Of a stretch of 64,000 nt of DNA, positions 25,803 to 37,300 are shown piece after piece. Made by a program: the position numbers and the translations under genes. The notes beneath the pieces are model-generated. The model ran no database searches. It was not told where the DNA came from and worked only from the letters and a program-made list of their open reading frames with translations. Position 1 is the first letter of the stretch. Each line of letters begins with the position of its first letter. Source of the DNA: Calothrix brevissima NIES-22 (GTDB lineage Bacteria; Cyanobacteriota; Cyanobacteriia; Cyanobacteriales; Nostocaceae); NCBI RefSeq assembly GCF_002367995.1, contig NZ_AP018211.1, positions 124,001 to 188,000 on the forward strand, written 5' to 3'.

Positions 25803-28385
25803 TCACAGCCAATTACCAATGAGTATATATGCAGACCAAAAGCGCGGTGCATTATATTGGGGATCTTTTAATAACTTTAGCTGGGCAAGGCGTAAGGCTT
25901 CAGCTTTGCTAACGTTACCATGCTGAAGTTGTTGATAAAAAAGACCGACAAATTTAGCTGTCGCTTCATCATTAATATCCCACAGAGAAGCGATCGTACT
26001 TCTGGCTCCAGCGCGAACTGCAACCCCCGCTAAACCGAGTACGGCGCGATTATCGCCGGTGGCTGTTTGGCAAGCACTTAAAAATAATAGTTCCATACGG
26101 TTAGATTTGCTGCTATTGCGACTGCGGAGAATTTTATCGAACTGGGTAACATTAATGGGTCCATCGGCAGCCAAAATAAAGGTATCTTCAGCCCGGGAAC
26201 TATACTCACCGTGGGTAGCTATATGCACTATGTTAAATTTATCGGAATTAATTTTGCTTTCTAGAGCTTGACTGGTAAACTGCTGTTCTAGCAAATTGGT
26301 TGTTTCTATTCCGGTGTTAGCAATTAACTCAAATTCCTCTTCAATGGCAGGTAAGGGCGGATATTGAGAAAACCCTGGGGGAGAATTGATTAATCCGGCG
26401 GTAATAACTCTGAGTTTCTGTTTTGCTAAGGGTTGAGGATCAAGGAGTTGCAAACCGAGATTGAGAGAAACAGCGTATTTCTCTAGTAAATATTTTTTGC
26501 CATCATGCAAAGATGCCATTGGCACATTACGTAAAGCTCCATCTAGCAGAAATACTAGAGTTTTGACGCCTGTAGTTTGTAATTCTGATTCAATCGGTTG
26601 AATTAGCCAACTGTAAAGCTGCTGTAACTGTTTTTTTGTCGCTCTGCTAGTGTATTGTTGATTGAGATTAAATCGTAGTTGATTGGCTATTTTCTCTACT
26701 TCTGCTTGCGGTATGTTGGTGGCATAATGTCGCAGGGGTTGTTTAGGAATTTTGACAATTACTTGAAGTGATTCTGGCAGAATTATGGGGTAAAAAATAG
26801 CGGTGGTGGGGTTATCTTCATCTACTAATTTATCTAATACTACTGTTTGACCTTGTAAACAAGCTTCGCGGAAAAAGTTATCTAATTCGGCTAATTGCAA
26901 GGCTTCAATGCGTTGGCGGGCTTTGTCTAAGGTTTTTTCATCCGGTTTATCGGCTTGGGAGCGCAGTAATATTTCTACTGATTCCCGATATACTGGTTCT
27001 ACACTGTCACGAAAAGATAATTGCACATCTTGGTTGACAGTTACTAAGTCACTGCGGAGAGTATCTAAGGTTGCTAAACTTGCATCATAGGCAATAATTG
27101 CATCTTGAATATTTCCTTGTGCTTTAAATATCCGGCCTAATTGCCATTGCCAGCGATAAGCTATTTCTGGTGCGTTGTAGGTTTGAGTTAAAAATAAAGC
27201 CTGCTGGGTGAGTTTTTGCGCTTCATTCCACTGTTGTGTTTGTTCGTAGAAATGCCCTAAAGTACCAAGTCCATAAGCTTCTGCTCGTTTATCGCCTAAA
27301 TCACGGGCTTGTTGAATGGCGGTAGCTATGAGTTGGGAATTCTTAACTGTTAAATTTTCTCCGCCTAATTTCAGCAGATTTTGCACAAAGTTAATGCGCG
27401 CATAGATGGCTAAACTACTGAGGGGAAGTTGGGCGATTTGCGATTGAATTTCTGGTAATAAAGTTTGCGCTTGTGCAGATTTACCTTCTTCAATCATTAA
27501 TTTCAGTTGGTTTAGCTGTGCTTGGACTTTAGTTAGGGGTGAGGGAGATATTTTAACTACCTGTTGATATAAAGCAAGCGCTTCTGTGATTTTACCTTCA
27601 GCATGAGCATTATTCCCCAAGCTTAATAAACTGGCTGCTACATCATCAAAAGATTGCAACCGTTGGGCAATTTCGAGACTTTGCTGTAAAACCTTTTGCG
27701 CTGCTGATAAATTACCGACTAATTGCAGACTATCACCAAGCGATCGCAAACTGACGACTTTTTCTAAAGAATCTGGTTGCGATTGTAACTGCTGCTGTAC
27801 TTGATTCAGTAATTTGATGGATTTTTGATAAAAACCTTGGATGCGTAAAACTTGGGCTTGATTGATTTGCGATCGTACTACGCCACTATTATCTTTTATT
27901 TTGGTATATATCTCTGCTGCCTGTTGCCAAGTTCTCAAGGCTGCATCTGTTTGTCTCATACTTAATTGCAGACTAGCTTGCACATCTAGCGATTGAGCGA
28001 AAACTTCTAAATTTGCCGTCTTCTCTGAATTCGCTGTTAATAAATTGAGACTGGCTGTAATTGCTTGTTGGGCTTGATTCCAATCCCCCAGTTCTTGATA
28101 AGCTAGAGATAAATTACTCAAAGTTGCCGCTTGTCTAAGGGTATCGCCCTGCTGTTGATATTCTTTAACTGCTTGCTGTAAAAATTTCACAGCTTCCGCA
28201 AATCTGCCAGCATCATATAATTTTTTCCCCTGTTCTAAATTAGAGATAGCGACAGAGATTGATGTTTGTGCATTTATGGGATTATTAGCAACAAATTTAC
28301 CCATAGCTGGTGAAACATGGGTGCATATTATTGTAGTTGCTACGACCAGCGCCAAAAAAGAGTATAGTTTATTTTTAAATTTCAT
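25803..28385 (-). CDS. Secreted TPR-CHAT protease-like protein
   Basis: An 860-residue protein with a signal peptide (MKFKNKLYSFLALVVATTII, cut near ISPAMG-like residues). Residues about 45-470 are tetratricopeptide repeats (for example NLEQGKKLYDAGRFAEAVKF, ATLSNLSLAYQELGDWNQAQ). The C-terminal third is a CHAT caspase-like domain with a catalytic His in HIATHGEYS (about 722) and Cys in LSACQTATG (about 772), ending SAYILIGNWL. CHAT-TPR proteins of this layout are very common in filamentous cyanobacteria; they are thought to act in protein-protein signalling or proteolysis outside the inner membrane. The gene sits 172 bp downstream of a filamentous-haemagglutinin-like gene on the same strand, a frequent pairing that suggests processing or scaffolding of that surface protein. 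Substrate unknown. Confidence 0.9.
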   Translation of the reverse strand: MKFKNKLYSFLALVVATTIICTHVSPAMGKFVANNPINAQTSISVAISNLEQGKKLYDAGRFAEAVKFLQQAVKEYQQQGDTLRQAATLSNLSLAYQELGDWNQAQQAITASLNLLTANSEKTANLEVFAQSLDVQASLQLSMRQTDAALRTWQQAAEIYTKIKDNSGVVRSQINQAQVLRIQGFYQKSIKLLNQVQQQLQSQPDSLEKVVSLRSLGDSLQLVGNLSAAQKVLQQSLEIAQRLQSFDDVAASLLSLGNNAHAEGKITEALALYQQVVKISPSPLTKVQAQLNQLKLMIEEGKSAQAQTLLPEIQSQIAQLPLSSLAIYARINFVQNLLKLGGENLTVKNSQLIATAIQQARDLGDKRAEAYGLGTLGHFYEQTQQWNEAQKLTQQALFLTQTYNAPEIAYRWQWQLGRIFKAQGNIQDAIIAYDASLATLDTLRSDLVTVNQDVQLSFRDSVEPVYRESVEILLRSQADKPDEKTLDKARQRIEALQLAELDNFFREACLQGQTVVLDKLVDEDNPTTAIFYPIILPESLQVIVKIPKQPLRHYATNIPQAEVEKIANQLRFNLNQQYTSRATKKQLQQLYSWLIQPIESELQTTGVKTLVFLLDGALRNVPMASLHDGKKYLLEKYAVSLNLGLQLLDPQPLAKQKLRVITAGLINSPPGFSQYPPLPAIEEEFELIANTGIETTNLLEQQFTSQALESKINSDKFNIVHIATHGEYSSRAEDTFILAADGPINVTQFDKILRSRNSSKSNRMELLFLSACQTATGDNRAVLGLAGVAVRAGARSTIASLWDINDEATAKFVGLFYQQLQHGNVSKAEALRLAQLKLLKDPQYNAPRFWSAYILIGNWL

Positions 28386-28557
28386 TGTAGTTTCAAAGAA
28401 AATTCAAAGCGAACTTAGTACAATATTTCATCAATTCATATCTCATTCTCTGCGTACCTTTGTGAGCCTTTGCGTTTAAATTTCCACCCTCAATAAACCA
28501 ACCAAGAAATTTAATGCTTTAATTGAAGCTATCAAAAGCGATCGCACTTTTAACCCG

Positions 28558-31500
28558 TTACCGAGAACTCGCACAAGCAGCAGCTGTTAACGTTGGACTA
28601 TGGGGTATAACATGAGAAGCTTGTGCAACTAAATAGATATCGCCGTTTTCACCCTTAATTAATCCCTGTGCTTCCACAATCTCCGGTGGGGAAGGATTTT
28701 CATCCATGCTACCCTGACTATTAGCAAAAGAATTTTGATTACTATCTACACTCACCCATTTTTTGACTACCGAATCTGTTTGCAGATATTCATAAGGATT
28801 AAAAGGTAAACCACCTCTTCCCGTAATCGTAAATGAACTGGCACTTTGTTTACTACCAGCTTGACAAGAGTTATCAATTTGTCTGGAAGCATCCACCAGA
28901 TTGGCGCTGAGTTGTACTAAGCCTTGACTGGGGTCTACTTCTGGTGTATTGATAGTCACATTACCGCTAATACCCAATTCCGAACTAGCAGTGATACCGC
29001 TTTGTGCTGTCTGCTGTGCTTGGAATCCGATACCGAAGATTCCTTGAGTAGATATGTTAATATTGCCACCTTGACCGCTAAAAGCATTGGCTGTAATATC
29101 GCTGTTTTCTGCGGCAATGGCGATGATGAAGGGACTGTTAATGGTAATGTTACCACCGTTACCACCTGCAAAATCTGTACCTGCTGTGGCGGTAATGTTG
29201 CTATTACGCCGCACAAATAAAAAATCTTGAATATCTAATTTAATTTCGCCGCCATTATTACTAGCTGTTGCTGCATTAATAAATGCTTGATTGTCTAAAG
29301 TTAAAGTCCCAGCAGTTAAGGAAATATTGCCACCTTTACCGCTACCATTACTATTTACACCGATACCTGCACCGTTTTTAATGATAAAAATTTCTGGGTC
29401 AATGGTAATATTGCCGCTATCACCTGTTGCAGTTTTTTCTGTATTGGCAAATAGTCCGGTATTTGTGCCATCTAAGGTGATATTATCTCTGACTTGGACG
29501 TTAATATTTCCGGCTTTAGCTGTACCGGATGTGGTGGTGAGAAATTGTGCGCCGTTATTAGCAGTTAAGGTATGAGCATTAATGTTGATATTACCGCCTT
29601 GACCATTATTAGTAGAAGCCGATATTTTTACGCCATCATTAATATTTAAGTTTTGGGTGGTAATAAGAATATTACCTGCATCGCCTATACCTGTACTTTC
29701 AACTGCTAATTTTCCTTTACCAGTAATGTTAATATTTTCCGGTGCGGTGAGAATTAAGTCACCACCTTTACCACTACCAGAAGTAGAAGCGGAAATAGTG
29801 GAATTTGGGAATAGGGTAATATCTAAATTGGGCTGATTTTGGTAAGGATTGAGTTTTAATGTACCTGCGGGGGCTTGTCCTTGGGTTTCGGCAAAAATTC
29901 CCACAATGCCTGCTAGGTCTAATTTGGAGGCGTTTAAGGTGATGCTGCCACCGCCTTTGGTGTTGGTAGCTGTTGCAGTGGCGGTGGCGGTGATGCGGGC
30001 GGTGTCGGATACGATGAGGCTAGGTGTATTGACAATGATATCCCCGGCTTTACCTGCGCCAGAAGTTTCTACGGTGAGAATTGGGGCGAAGTCTTGCACA
30101 CCGATACCGAGATTAACTAGATTCGGTGCATTGACAGTAATTGTCCCGCCATTACCTTTACCTGTAGTTGTAGCGAAGATTTTACCGCCATTGGCTAATG
30201 TGACAGTGGGAGAATTGAGGGTGATGTCTCCGGCTTTACCGTTTGCTGTGGTGGAAGCGGAGATTTGTGAGGAATCTGTGAGGGTTAAGTTGTTGGCATT
30301 AATTTGAATATTACCAGCTCGACCTATATTGCTGGTGTTGCTGACAATTTTACTATTATTGAAGGTGACAGTACCCGGACTGGTGATAGTAACATTACCT
30401 GCGGGATTGTCGCCTTTGGTGTCGCTTTCAATGCGACTATTTTTAAATGTGAGATTACCTGTGCTGGTAATATTTACATTCCCTGATTGACCTACTCCAC
30501 CAACATCTAGGGTAATTTGCCAAGGATTTATAGGATGCTGGATTGTCACCTGTTTACTGGTGATGATGTTAGTATTGGTCAAAGATAAATTACCAACACC
30601 GTTAACTTGAACATCTCCAGATTTGTCAGTAGCAGATAGAGTTAAGATATCTAAATTTGTAATCTGATTTTTAGCTGCTAAAGTAACGTTACCACCTGCT
30701 CCGGAATTGCCGTTGGTGGAAATAGAAAAGGAGTTCAAGGTTGCGGCATTAACATTTTGATCTACATCATTATTTATATTTATATTCCCATCTCTGGCAC
30801 TGAGAGTAATTAGTCCTCCATCTCCTGCGTTTCCTGACCCTGAATATGAGAAGGAGTTAAGTTTTTGTGTAGAGATATTACCCTGTATAGTAGTCAGGGC
30901 TAATGCACCCCCTGAACTTGCGTTTCCTGATTCTGAATAGGAGTAGGAGTTAAGGTTTGGTGTAGAGATATTACCCTGTGTATTAGTCACAGTGATCGCA
31001 CCCCCAGAACCTGCGTTTCCTGAATTTGAATATGAGGAGGAGCCTAGGTCTCCTGTAGAGATATTACCTTGTGTGGTAGTCAGGGCGATCGCACTCCCAG
31101 AACCTGCATTTCCTGAATATGAAAATGAGGAGGAGCTTAGGTGTTGTGTAGAGATATTACCCTGTGTGGTAGAAAGAGCGATCGCACCCGCAGAACCTCC
31201 GTTTCCTGACCATGAATTTGAAGCGGAGAAAAGGTTTTGTGTAGAGATATTACCCTGTGTGGTAGTTAGAGTGATGGCTCCGCCAGAACCTGCGTTTCTT
31301 GAATTTGAAAGTGAGACGGAGCTTAGGCCTCCCGTAGAGATATTACCCTGTGTGGTAGTCAGAGTGATGGCTCCGCCAGAACCTGCGGTTAACGCACCCC
31401 CAGAACCTGCGTTTTCTAAATATGAGTCGGAGAAGGATAATAGATCGTTTGTAGAGATATTACCATGTGTGGTAGTCAGAGCGATCGCACCCCCAGAACC

Positions 31501-33696
31501 TGCATCTCCTGAATTTGAATGTGAGAAGGAGTAAAAGTTTTGTGTAGAGATATTACCCTGTGTGGTAGTGAGCGCGATCGCACCTCCATCACCTACGTTT
31601 CCTGAATTTGAAATTGAGAAGGAGCCTAGGTTTCCTGTAGAGATATTACCCTGTATGGTAGTGAGTGTGATGGCTCCGCCAAAGCCTGCGGCTAACGCAC
31701 CCCCATCACCTGCATTTCCTGAACTTGAATAGGATACGGAGAAAAGGTCTTTTGTAGAGATATTACCCTGTGTGCTAGTCAGAACAATCGCACCCCCAGA
31801 ACCTGCGTTTCCTGAAACTGAAGATGAAGAGGAGTTAAGGCTTTGTGTGGAGATATCGCCCCCTGTAGCAGTTAAAGTTATATTACCTCCACCCAGTTTG
31901 TTACTAGTATCAATATTACCTAAATTTAAACTAATACCTGCAATCTCAGCATTTCGTCCATTGGTTGTGATACTATCGGCAGGATTCATCTGAACATTAC
32001 CGATGCCATTAGCATCAATATCTGCCAATATTTTAATCTTATTTACAGCAGCCACGCTGCCATTTAGACTAATATTTTCTGTTGCTGATAAATTAACTTC
32101 ACCACCATTAGTCGAATTTCCCGCATTAATATTGCCAGCATTAATACTGCCATTTGTAGCATTTAAATTAATGGCACCGCTAGCACCAAGGGGTACAATT
32201 GGAGTGCGAAAAATCAGTTTTGTCCCCTCAGCAATTCCCCAAGGCGCGGTTTCCCCTGCTTTATACAAAGTGCCTGAATTTTCTGGTGAGTAATTTGTTA
32301 CTGATAATTGCCAAATTCCTCTAGGATTATCTCCATTAAAAGATGCTAATTCACCCGCTATAGGTTTAAATCTTCCTTTAAAGGGGGGTGAAGCACTAAC
32401 AATACTCGTCGCGGCACTATCATCTAACAAAGTATCTTGTAAGTTACCTGCATTATCTCCACTATAAGAAAATACAGTTACTAGCTTCCCAGATGGTGAA
32501 GTGAGATCAACATTTAGGTCACTACTAGTACTAGTATTTGATGCTGAAAGCTGTATATCTAAATCTCGGATGGGTTGCAAATCTGATACTGTGAAGGTAA
32601 ACATAGCACTTCCATCGGCAGGAATATCACCCCCAGCATCTACATCAACTACAGAAATAATATCTCCTCCTTTCACAAAAGAAGTATCAATATTACCTAA
32701 TGTCAAACTCGCTCCCGAAAGGCTAATATCTCTGCCATTGGTTTTGATTGTATCGGCAGTATCCATCTGAAAATTACCGATTCCATCCCTATCGGCATCA
32801 GCAATAAATGCGATTTTATCGCTACCATTAGCTAAATTTAAAGTGCTATTAGTCAGAGCATCAACTGTAATATCATTTGTCCCTTGCAATATCAGATTTG
32901 TATTTCCTGACAAACCCTCTAATGTAGTTTTATCAACTGTGGCATTATTGTTTTCACCAATAGTCAGGTTTTTAGTATTGAGGAATAATGTAGCTGTAGC
33001 GATATTTCCTCTAGTGATTAAATTTTCTGTACCTGTTAATTTTACTATTCCCTCTGGTGCTGTTAATGTGCCTGTATTAATCACATTTGCACCAAGTAAA
33101 TTTATATTCTTACCAGCATCAACCGTTAAATTACCTTGATTATTAATCGTCCCTTGCTGATTGCTTAATGCATTGCTAAATAACGCCCCTGGTTTGACTG
33201 TCAATAAATTACTACTTTGCGGATTAGTAGCACTAAATAACCCATTTCCACCTAATCTAATACCATCAGCAGTAGTAGCAGTAAACGAACCACGAATATC
33301 TAAAACTGCATTTTTACCAAAAATTATGCCATTGGGATTGATCAAAAACAGGTTGGCGTTACCCAATACCCCCAGTGTTCCCAGAATTTGAGAAGCATTA
33401 TTTCCTGTTACCCTTGTCAAAATATTCTCGATTCCACTGGGATTGGTAAAATATGCTCCTCTTGCTGAGTCAATATTAAACTCACTAAAGCTGTGGAAAA
33501 GGTTCGCCCCGCGAATTGCACCCCCATCTATTCTGTCACTGGGAATGCCTTTAATTGTATCAGGTTTGACAACTGAGCTTTCAGTACCAAGGGTATTATC
33601 GGGAATTATTTGCGCTTTAGCCAATGTAAAGTGAGCCAGAGTCAAGTAAGTTAGACTAATGCCCATTAAGAAACGTATATTTTCCGAAAATCGCAC
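28558..33696 (-). CDS. Filamentous haemagglutinin-like surface protein with TPS domain
   Basis: A 1712-residue exoprotein. A signal peptide (about 1-29, MGISLTYLTLAHFTLAKA) is followed by a two-partner-secretion (haemagglutination activity) domain: FHSFSEFNID, NPSGIENILTRVTG, and NANLFLINPNGIIFG with the NPNG motif. Residues about 349-494 resemble a proprotein-convertase P domain (DLNVDLTSPSGKLV, NPRGIWQLSVTN), an unusual insertion. At about 615-960 lie 11 tandem units of about 31 residues with TTTQGNIST and SGNAGSGGAI. The rest is beta-helix-type repeats (GKGGNISLTAG). The C-terminus has the RGGLPFNP and ASxVIPHSP motifs common to cyanobacterial members. It should be exported by a TpsB pore, but none is in the window. 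Likely an adhesin or sheath protein. Confidence 0.9.
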   Translation of the reverse strand: MRFSENIRFLMGISLTYLTLAHFTLAKAQIIPDNTLGTESSVVKPDTIKGIPSDRIDGGAIRGANLFHSFSEFNIDSARGAYFTNPSGIENILTRVTGNNASQILGTLGVLGNANLFLINPNGIIFGKNAVLDIRGSFTATTADGIRLGGNGLFSATNPQSSNLLTVKPGALFSNALSNQQGTINNQGNLTVDAGKNINLLGANVINTGTLTAPEGIVKLTGTENLITRGNIATATLFLNTKNLTIGENNNATVDKTTLEGLSGNTNLILQGTNDITVDALTNSTLNLANGSDKIAFIADADRDGIGNFQMDTADTIKTNGRDISLSGASLTLGNIDTSFVKGGDIISVVDVDAGGDIPADGSAMFTFTVSDLQPIRDLDIQLSASNTSTSSDLNVDLTSPSGKLVTVFSYSGDNAGNLQDTLLDDSAATSIVSASPPFKGRFKPIAGELASFNGDNPRGIWQLSVTNYSPENSGTLYKAGETAPWGIAEGTKLIFRTPIVPLGASGAINLNATNGSINAGNINAGNSTNGGEVNLSATENISLNGSVAAVNKIKILADIDANGIGNVQMNPADSITTNGRNAEIAGISLNLGNIDTSNKLGGGNITLTATGGDISTQSLNSSSSSVSGNAGSGGAIVLTSTQGNISTKDLFSVSYSSSGNAGDGGALAAGFGGAITLTTIQGNISTGNLGSFSISNSGNVGDGGAIALTTTQGNISTQNFYSFSHSNSGDAGSGGAIALTTTHGNISTNDLLSFSDSYLENAGSGGALTAGSGGAITLTTTQGNISTGGLSSVSLSNSRNAGSGGAITLTTTQGNISTQNLFSASNSWSGNGGSAGAIALSTTQGNISTQHLSSSSFSYSGNAGSGSAIALTTTQGNISTGDLGSSSYSNSGNAGSGGAITVTNTQGNISTPNLNSYSYSESGNASSGGALALTTIQGNISTQKLNSFSYSGSGNAGDGGLITLSARDGNININNDVDQNVNAATLNSFSISTNGNSGAGGNVTLAAKNQITNLDILTLSATDKSGDVQVNGVGNLSLTNTNIITSKQVTIQHPINPWQITLDVGGVGQSGNVNITSTGNLTFKNSRIESDTKGDNPAGNVTITSPGTVTFNNSKIVSNTSNIGRAGNIQINANNLTLTDSSQISASTTANGKAGDITLNSPTVTLANGGKIFATTTGKGNGGTITVNAPNLVNLGIGVQDFAPILTVETSGAGKAGDIIVNTPSLIVSDTARITATATATATNTKGGGSITLNASKLDLAGIVGIFAETQGQAPAGTLKLNPYQNQPNLDITLFPNSTISASTSGSGKGGDLILTAPENINITGKGKLAVESTGIGDAGNILITTQNLNINDGVKISASTNNGQGGNININAHTLTANNGAQFLTTTSGTAKAGNINVQVRDNITLDGTNTGLFANTEKTATGDSGNITIDPEIFIIKNGAGIGVNSNGSGKGGNISLTAGTLTLDNQAFINAATASNNGGEIKLDIQDFLFVRRNSNITATAGTDFAGGNGGNITINSPFIIAIAAENSDITANAFSGQGGNINISTQGIFGIGFQAQQTAQSGITASSELGISGNVTINTPEVDPSQGLVQLSANLVDASRQIDNSCQAGSKQSASSFTITGRGGLPFNPYEYLQTDSVVKKWVSVDSNQNSFANSQGSMDENPSPPEIVEAQGLIKGENGDIYLVAQASHVIPHSPTLTAAACASSR
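30818..31870. repeat. About eleven 93-bp tandem repeats within the haemagglutinin gene
   Basis: On the plus strand the motif GTAGAGATATTACCCTGTGT recurs about every 93-130 bp, usually with a GCGATCGCAC or GTGATGGCTCC block close by. The protein units carry GNIST and SGNAGSGGA. High similarity between units suggests recent duplication and probable length variation between strains. Confidence 0.85.
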
Positions 33697-34023
33697 GAAA
33701 AATACCTGTTTAAGTTCAAAATAGATGCTGAGGGTATTTTACTATTTTTCGCTGCTAGTTTTATTGAAGATGAAAAGATTGTCATGTTTTATTGTGAATC
33801 TGTGCTGAGAGCGATCGCACTTCTGTTCTCCAAGCAAGGGATATCCAGAGCAGCGTTCGCCAACCTGTCGAAACCTTGAAGCGATCGCGCTTTTGTATTC
33901 TAAGCAAGGGATATCTGCAATAGGGTAGCCGCCGAGATACCTGCAAAAAGAGACACGTTGTAAATAATAAGACTTTGGACAAGTAATGGTAATTTAATCA
34001 GAACTCTGACTGGGCATAGCGAT
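33697..34023. other. Non-coding region with a duplicated HIP1-containing block
   Basis: Two similar 35-bp blocks starting GCGATCGC and ending AAGCAAGGGATATC lie at 33811-33845 and 33881-33915, 70 bp apart. The promoter of the minus-strand haemagglutinin gene should lie at the left edge. I see no gene here. Confidence 0.5.
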
Positions 34024-34161
34024 TACTTATTAAGCGCGACTTTCTCAACCGATGGCAAGACTCTTGCCTTGGGCAGTGCAGATGGAGCTATAGTTCTCTG
34101 GAATTTGAATGAGCTAAATCATCTCAATAATCTAGATAGCTTACTGGGGCGTAGCCCATAG
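34024..34161 (+). pseudogene. WD40-repeat protein fragment
   Basis: A 45-codon open stretch reads LSATFSTDGKTLALGSADG, then AIVLWNLNELNHLNNLDSLL, the end of a WD40 blade as found at the C-terminus of large cyanobacterial WD-repeat proteins (FSPDGKTLASGSADGT...LWNL). There is no start and no further blade, so this is a relic. Confidence 0.6.
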
Positions 34162-34352
34162 AGTGTGTGCAAGGTAGTCTAACAGACAGGTGAGAATGTT
34201 AAGTTTTACAGGTGCTTTCGATAATTCTTCGGAAATTTTCGGTGTTCAGGTTGTAAGTATAGTGAAGTTTGAGTTAGCCCGGAAGATGAAATAATTGACC
34301 CCATAGGCTGACACCTCAACATTTCAGTACACTTACTTCACAGGTTTTTTGG
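34162..34352. other. Intergenic leader of the giant protein gene
   Basis: About 190 bp without a gene between the WD40 relic and the ATG at 34353. I do not see a convincing promoter or Shine-Dalgarno sequence; the base just before the start is T-rich (GGTTTTTTGG). Confidence 0.3.
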
Positions 34353-37300
34353 ATGTCTACCCCTAATGTTTTCGATTCCTTAATTAAGCAGTATTCCGGT
34401 TTGTACAAGTACACCACTACAGTTAGGCACAAGGGCACAGTGATTGCCTTTGCCATGAATGACCAGCAGCGAATTTTTTATAGTGTCTTAAATCTCAACA
34501 GTACTGGTGACCAAAATGCTGCTGATGCCAACAATCCTCAAAGCGCGATAGATAAAGATGGGTGGGAAGATCCTAAACCATTAAATTTCCCGACGGAAAT
34601 TGCAGAAGTTGGGTTTGGTGTGGCTGACCAAACCTTACTGCCAAGTTACCGCAATAATAGCCAGACACCTGAAAAGCCAGGTATTAATTTACGACCAACA
34701 GAGAAGGATTTATTTTTATCCTCAACGGCAAGGTTGACGGCAGATGCACCATTTCAGGTGTTATCAGATGGACAGTTTGTGTATTTGTTTAGACAAGCGA
34801 TCGCAAACCCCGCAACTTATGCCACAGTTGATCAACAGCAGGCAGCCCGGCGGAAAATGGTGTTTGTCCAAGGCACACAACTGAGTGTCAGCCCTGATGG
34901 TACGGGTCTGGTGCAATTTGACAAAGCACAAGACGCATGGGTTGCTAGTTCTGCTACTGGCAGTGTACCTATTGTCAATTCCACATTATTAGTTGATCGC
35001 TTTGTCTTGTCAGGCGCGTACTTGCAAACCAAGATGGAGGTGCGCTTTCAACGTAGTCGCAGCAAAACCCGTCCCCAAAGTCGTAAAGATAGCTTGGGCG
35101 CAAAAGACCTAGATGGCAATGATTTTCTGGAACCGACACAAGAATTAAAATTTCTCGGCAATTTAACAGATGGTCGCTTCACGGTGCTGTTGTTGCCCAC
35201 ACAAATCCAAGAAATTCAACGGTGGCAAATTTTTGCACATAACAGCAAAACTGGCTTAATTGATGCTTTTGATGTGGAACGGTCTACAGATGGCTTGTTT
35301 AATACGCGGGGTTCACAGGTCTATACCTGCGTCGATCATCCAAATGTGTTTTCATTAAAATCTGGTAAATGTGCTGAACCCAGCCTCACTGATTCATCCC
35401 AAGTATGTAACAAAGATTTAGTACCCCGTGTAGTCACAGAAGGCTATGCTGAGTCTGCATTGCGAACCAAAACCTCAGAGGAATTGGACGCAGAAGTCAG
35501 CAATATCCTAGCCCAAAAAAATTTGTCGAATCTCCAGTCCCAAGGTAAATTTTCCGTCATCACTGAACCTCATGTAGCACTGGCTTCCGGTGTGAAACTT
35601 GGGCAAACCTTTACTCAAGAAGCCTGGATTTTACCGACCACATCTAGTACTACATCCCAAGCCCTGCTTACCAACAAAAGTAACGGTAACACCGATAGTT
35701 TAGCAGCCAGTCGCCAAACTCATGATGGCTGCCCTTCGATTTGGATTGAAGCCGGCAGCCGAGTGAGAATCGGCTTTGGCGATGGCAACCAGTGGTATGA
35801 AGTGGCAACCAAAAGCATTCTCACTCCCAATATCTGGAATCACCTAGCTGTGACATTTGATGGCAATGCCTATCGAGTGTATGTTAATGGTCGGCTGCGA
35901 GAAAAAGCTGATATGGCTCAAGTCTACATCAATGGCACACTCCAACAACAGTTAGATGCAGAAGGTAACTCTCAGCCAAAGCTGGCATCACTCCAGGGTA
36001 AAACTCCAGTCAATAGCCCCATTACCAGTTTTGGCGCTGCGAAAAATACCTTTAGAGGCACTATTGATGAAATTCGTCTCTGGAGTTGGGCGCGCTCAGA
36101 AAAAGAGTTACAAGCGGACATGCACCAACGATTAGTTGGGCAAGAATTGAAGTTAGTTGGCTATTGGCGATTTGATGAAGCCACAGGCAAAACGATCTAC
36201 GACCAGACCGATAACAAAGCCAATGGGACACTACAAAGTCAGCTACAGTGGAGTGTGACTCCCTTTGATGCGCCGCCATTCACCCAGAATCTGGATGAAT
36301 GGCTATGGGTGAACTCTGACGCACCTGTGGGCGAAAGTTTGGGTGTGAGCCGCAGTAGCTTTCAAATTGCGTCAACCAATGCCAACGGGCAATTAGAAGC
36401 CCGTAGTATTACCTCTGGCATCACTGCATTACTGTATTACCAGCAAGAAAATGTTGCCAGTGGCTACAGCAATGAAGAAAAACCCCTCAAACGTAATGCT
36501 CGCGTCATGTTGGCAGTGGCTACCAAGAGCGCATCAGGTGATAAAAACGAGATTGCTACCCTGGATTTAGGCGTATCCGGTTCAGGAAAACTAGCACAAA
36601 TTCCCGATGTTGTACCACTGTCGGTAATTCACAAACCAAATGCTGATGGGCAATCAATTAACCAACAGCTAGACAAAATTAGCAGTTTGCAAAGCCAAAC
36701 GCGGATTTTGAAGGAAGAAATCATCAATCTCGATCGCCTAATTGATCGCACTACGCCCACAGTGACGATTTTAAATAATGCGATCGCTAATCCGTCCATC
36801 GATAGCATCATTTACCCTGAGTTTGCTTACTTAAATGAGAAATTACGCCAACTCAAAACAGCCCAACAAGATGTGACACAAAAAGAAGGTGAACTAGCTC
36901 AAAAAGATGCAGAGGTGAGCAATGCCACTGCCATATTCTATCAAGATACTGGGTTTGAAGGAAAAAGATTAAGTACTACACGAGGTTTTCTTGATACTGG
37001 AGTTTTGGAGTCTTACGGTTTCAACAATTTAATTTCTTCTCTGAAAATTCCCCCACAACTGCAAGTCACCCTCTATGAAGATGACAACCGTGGAGGTAGC
37101 AGCAGAACATTTAAAGGTGATGTTAGCAGTGTGGGTGATTTTAATGACTTAACATCCAGCATTGATGTAGTCAAAAATCCCGACTACACCCGCCCCGCAG
37201 AGATAGCCTTGCAAACCGCTAACGATACCTTGACAGCGCGCAAGAATGAAGTCATTAATGAGCGCGACTTACTCCAAAGCCGCATTAATGCCTACACCCA

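Noticed and set aside
30818-31870. Regular repeats that might be a CRISPR array
   Set aside because: The period is about 93 bp or more, the units are coding and frame-preserving, and the 'spacers' are as conserved as the 'repeats'. No cas genes are present.
29291-31993. Long plus-strand frames rich in Pro, Val and Glu opposite the haemagglutinin gene
   Set aside because: They mirror the repetitive minus-strand gene and contain periodic PPEPAF motifs from the repeat. They have no independent start signals.
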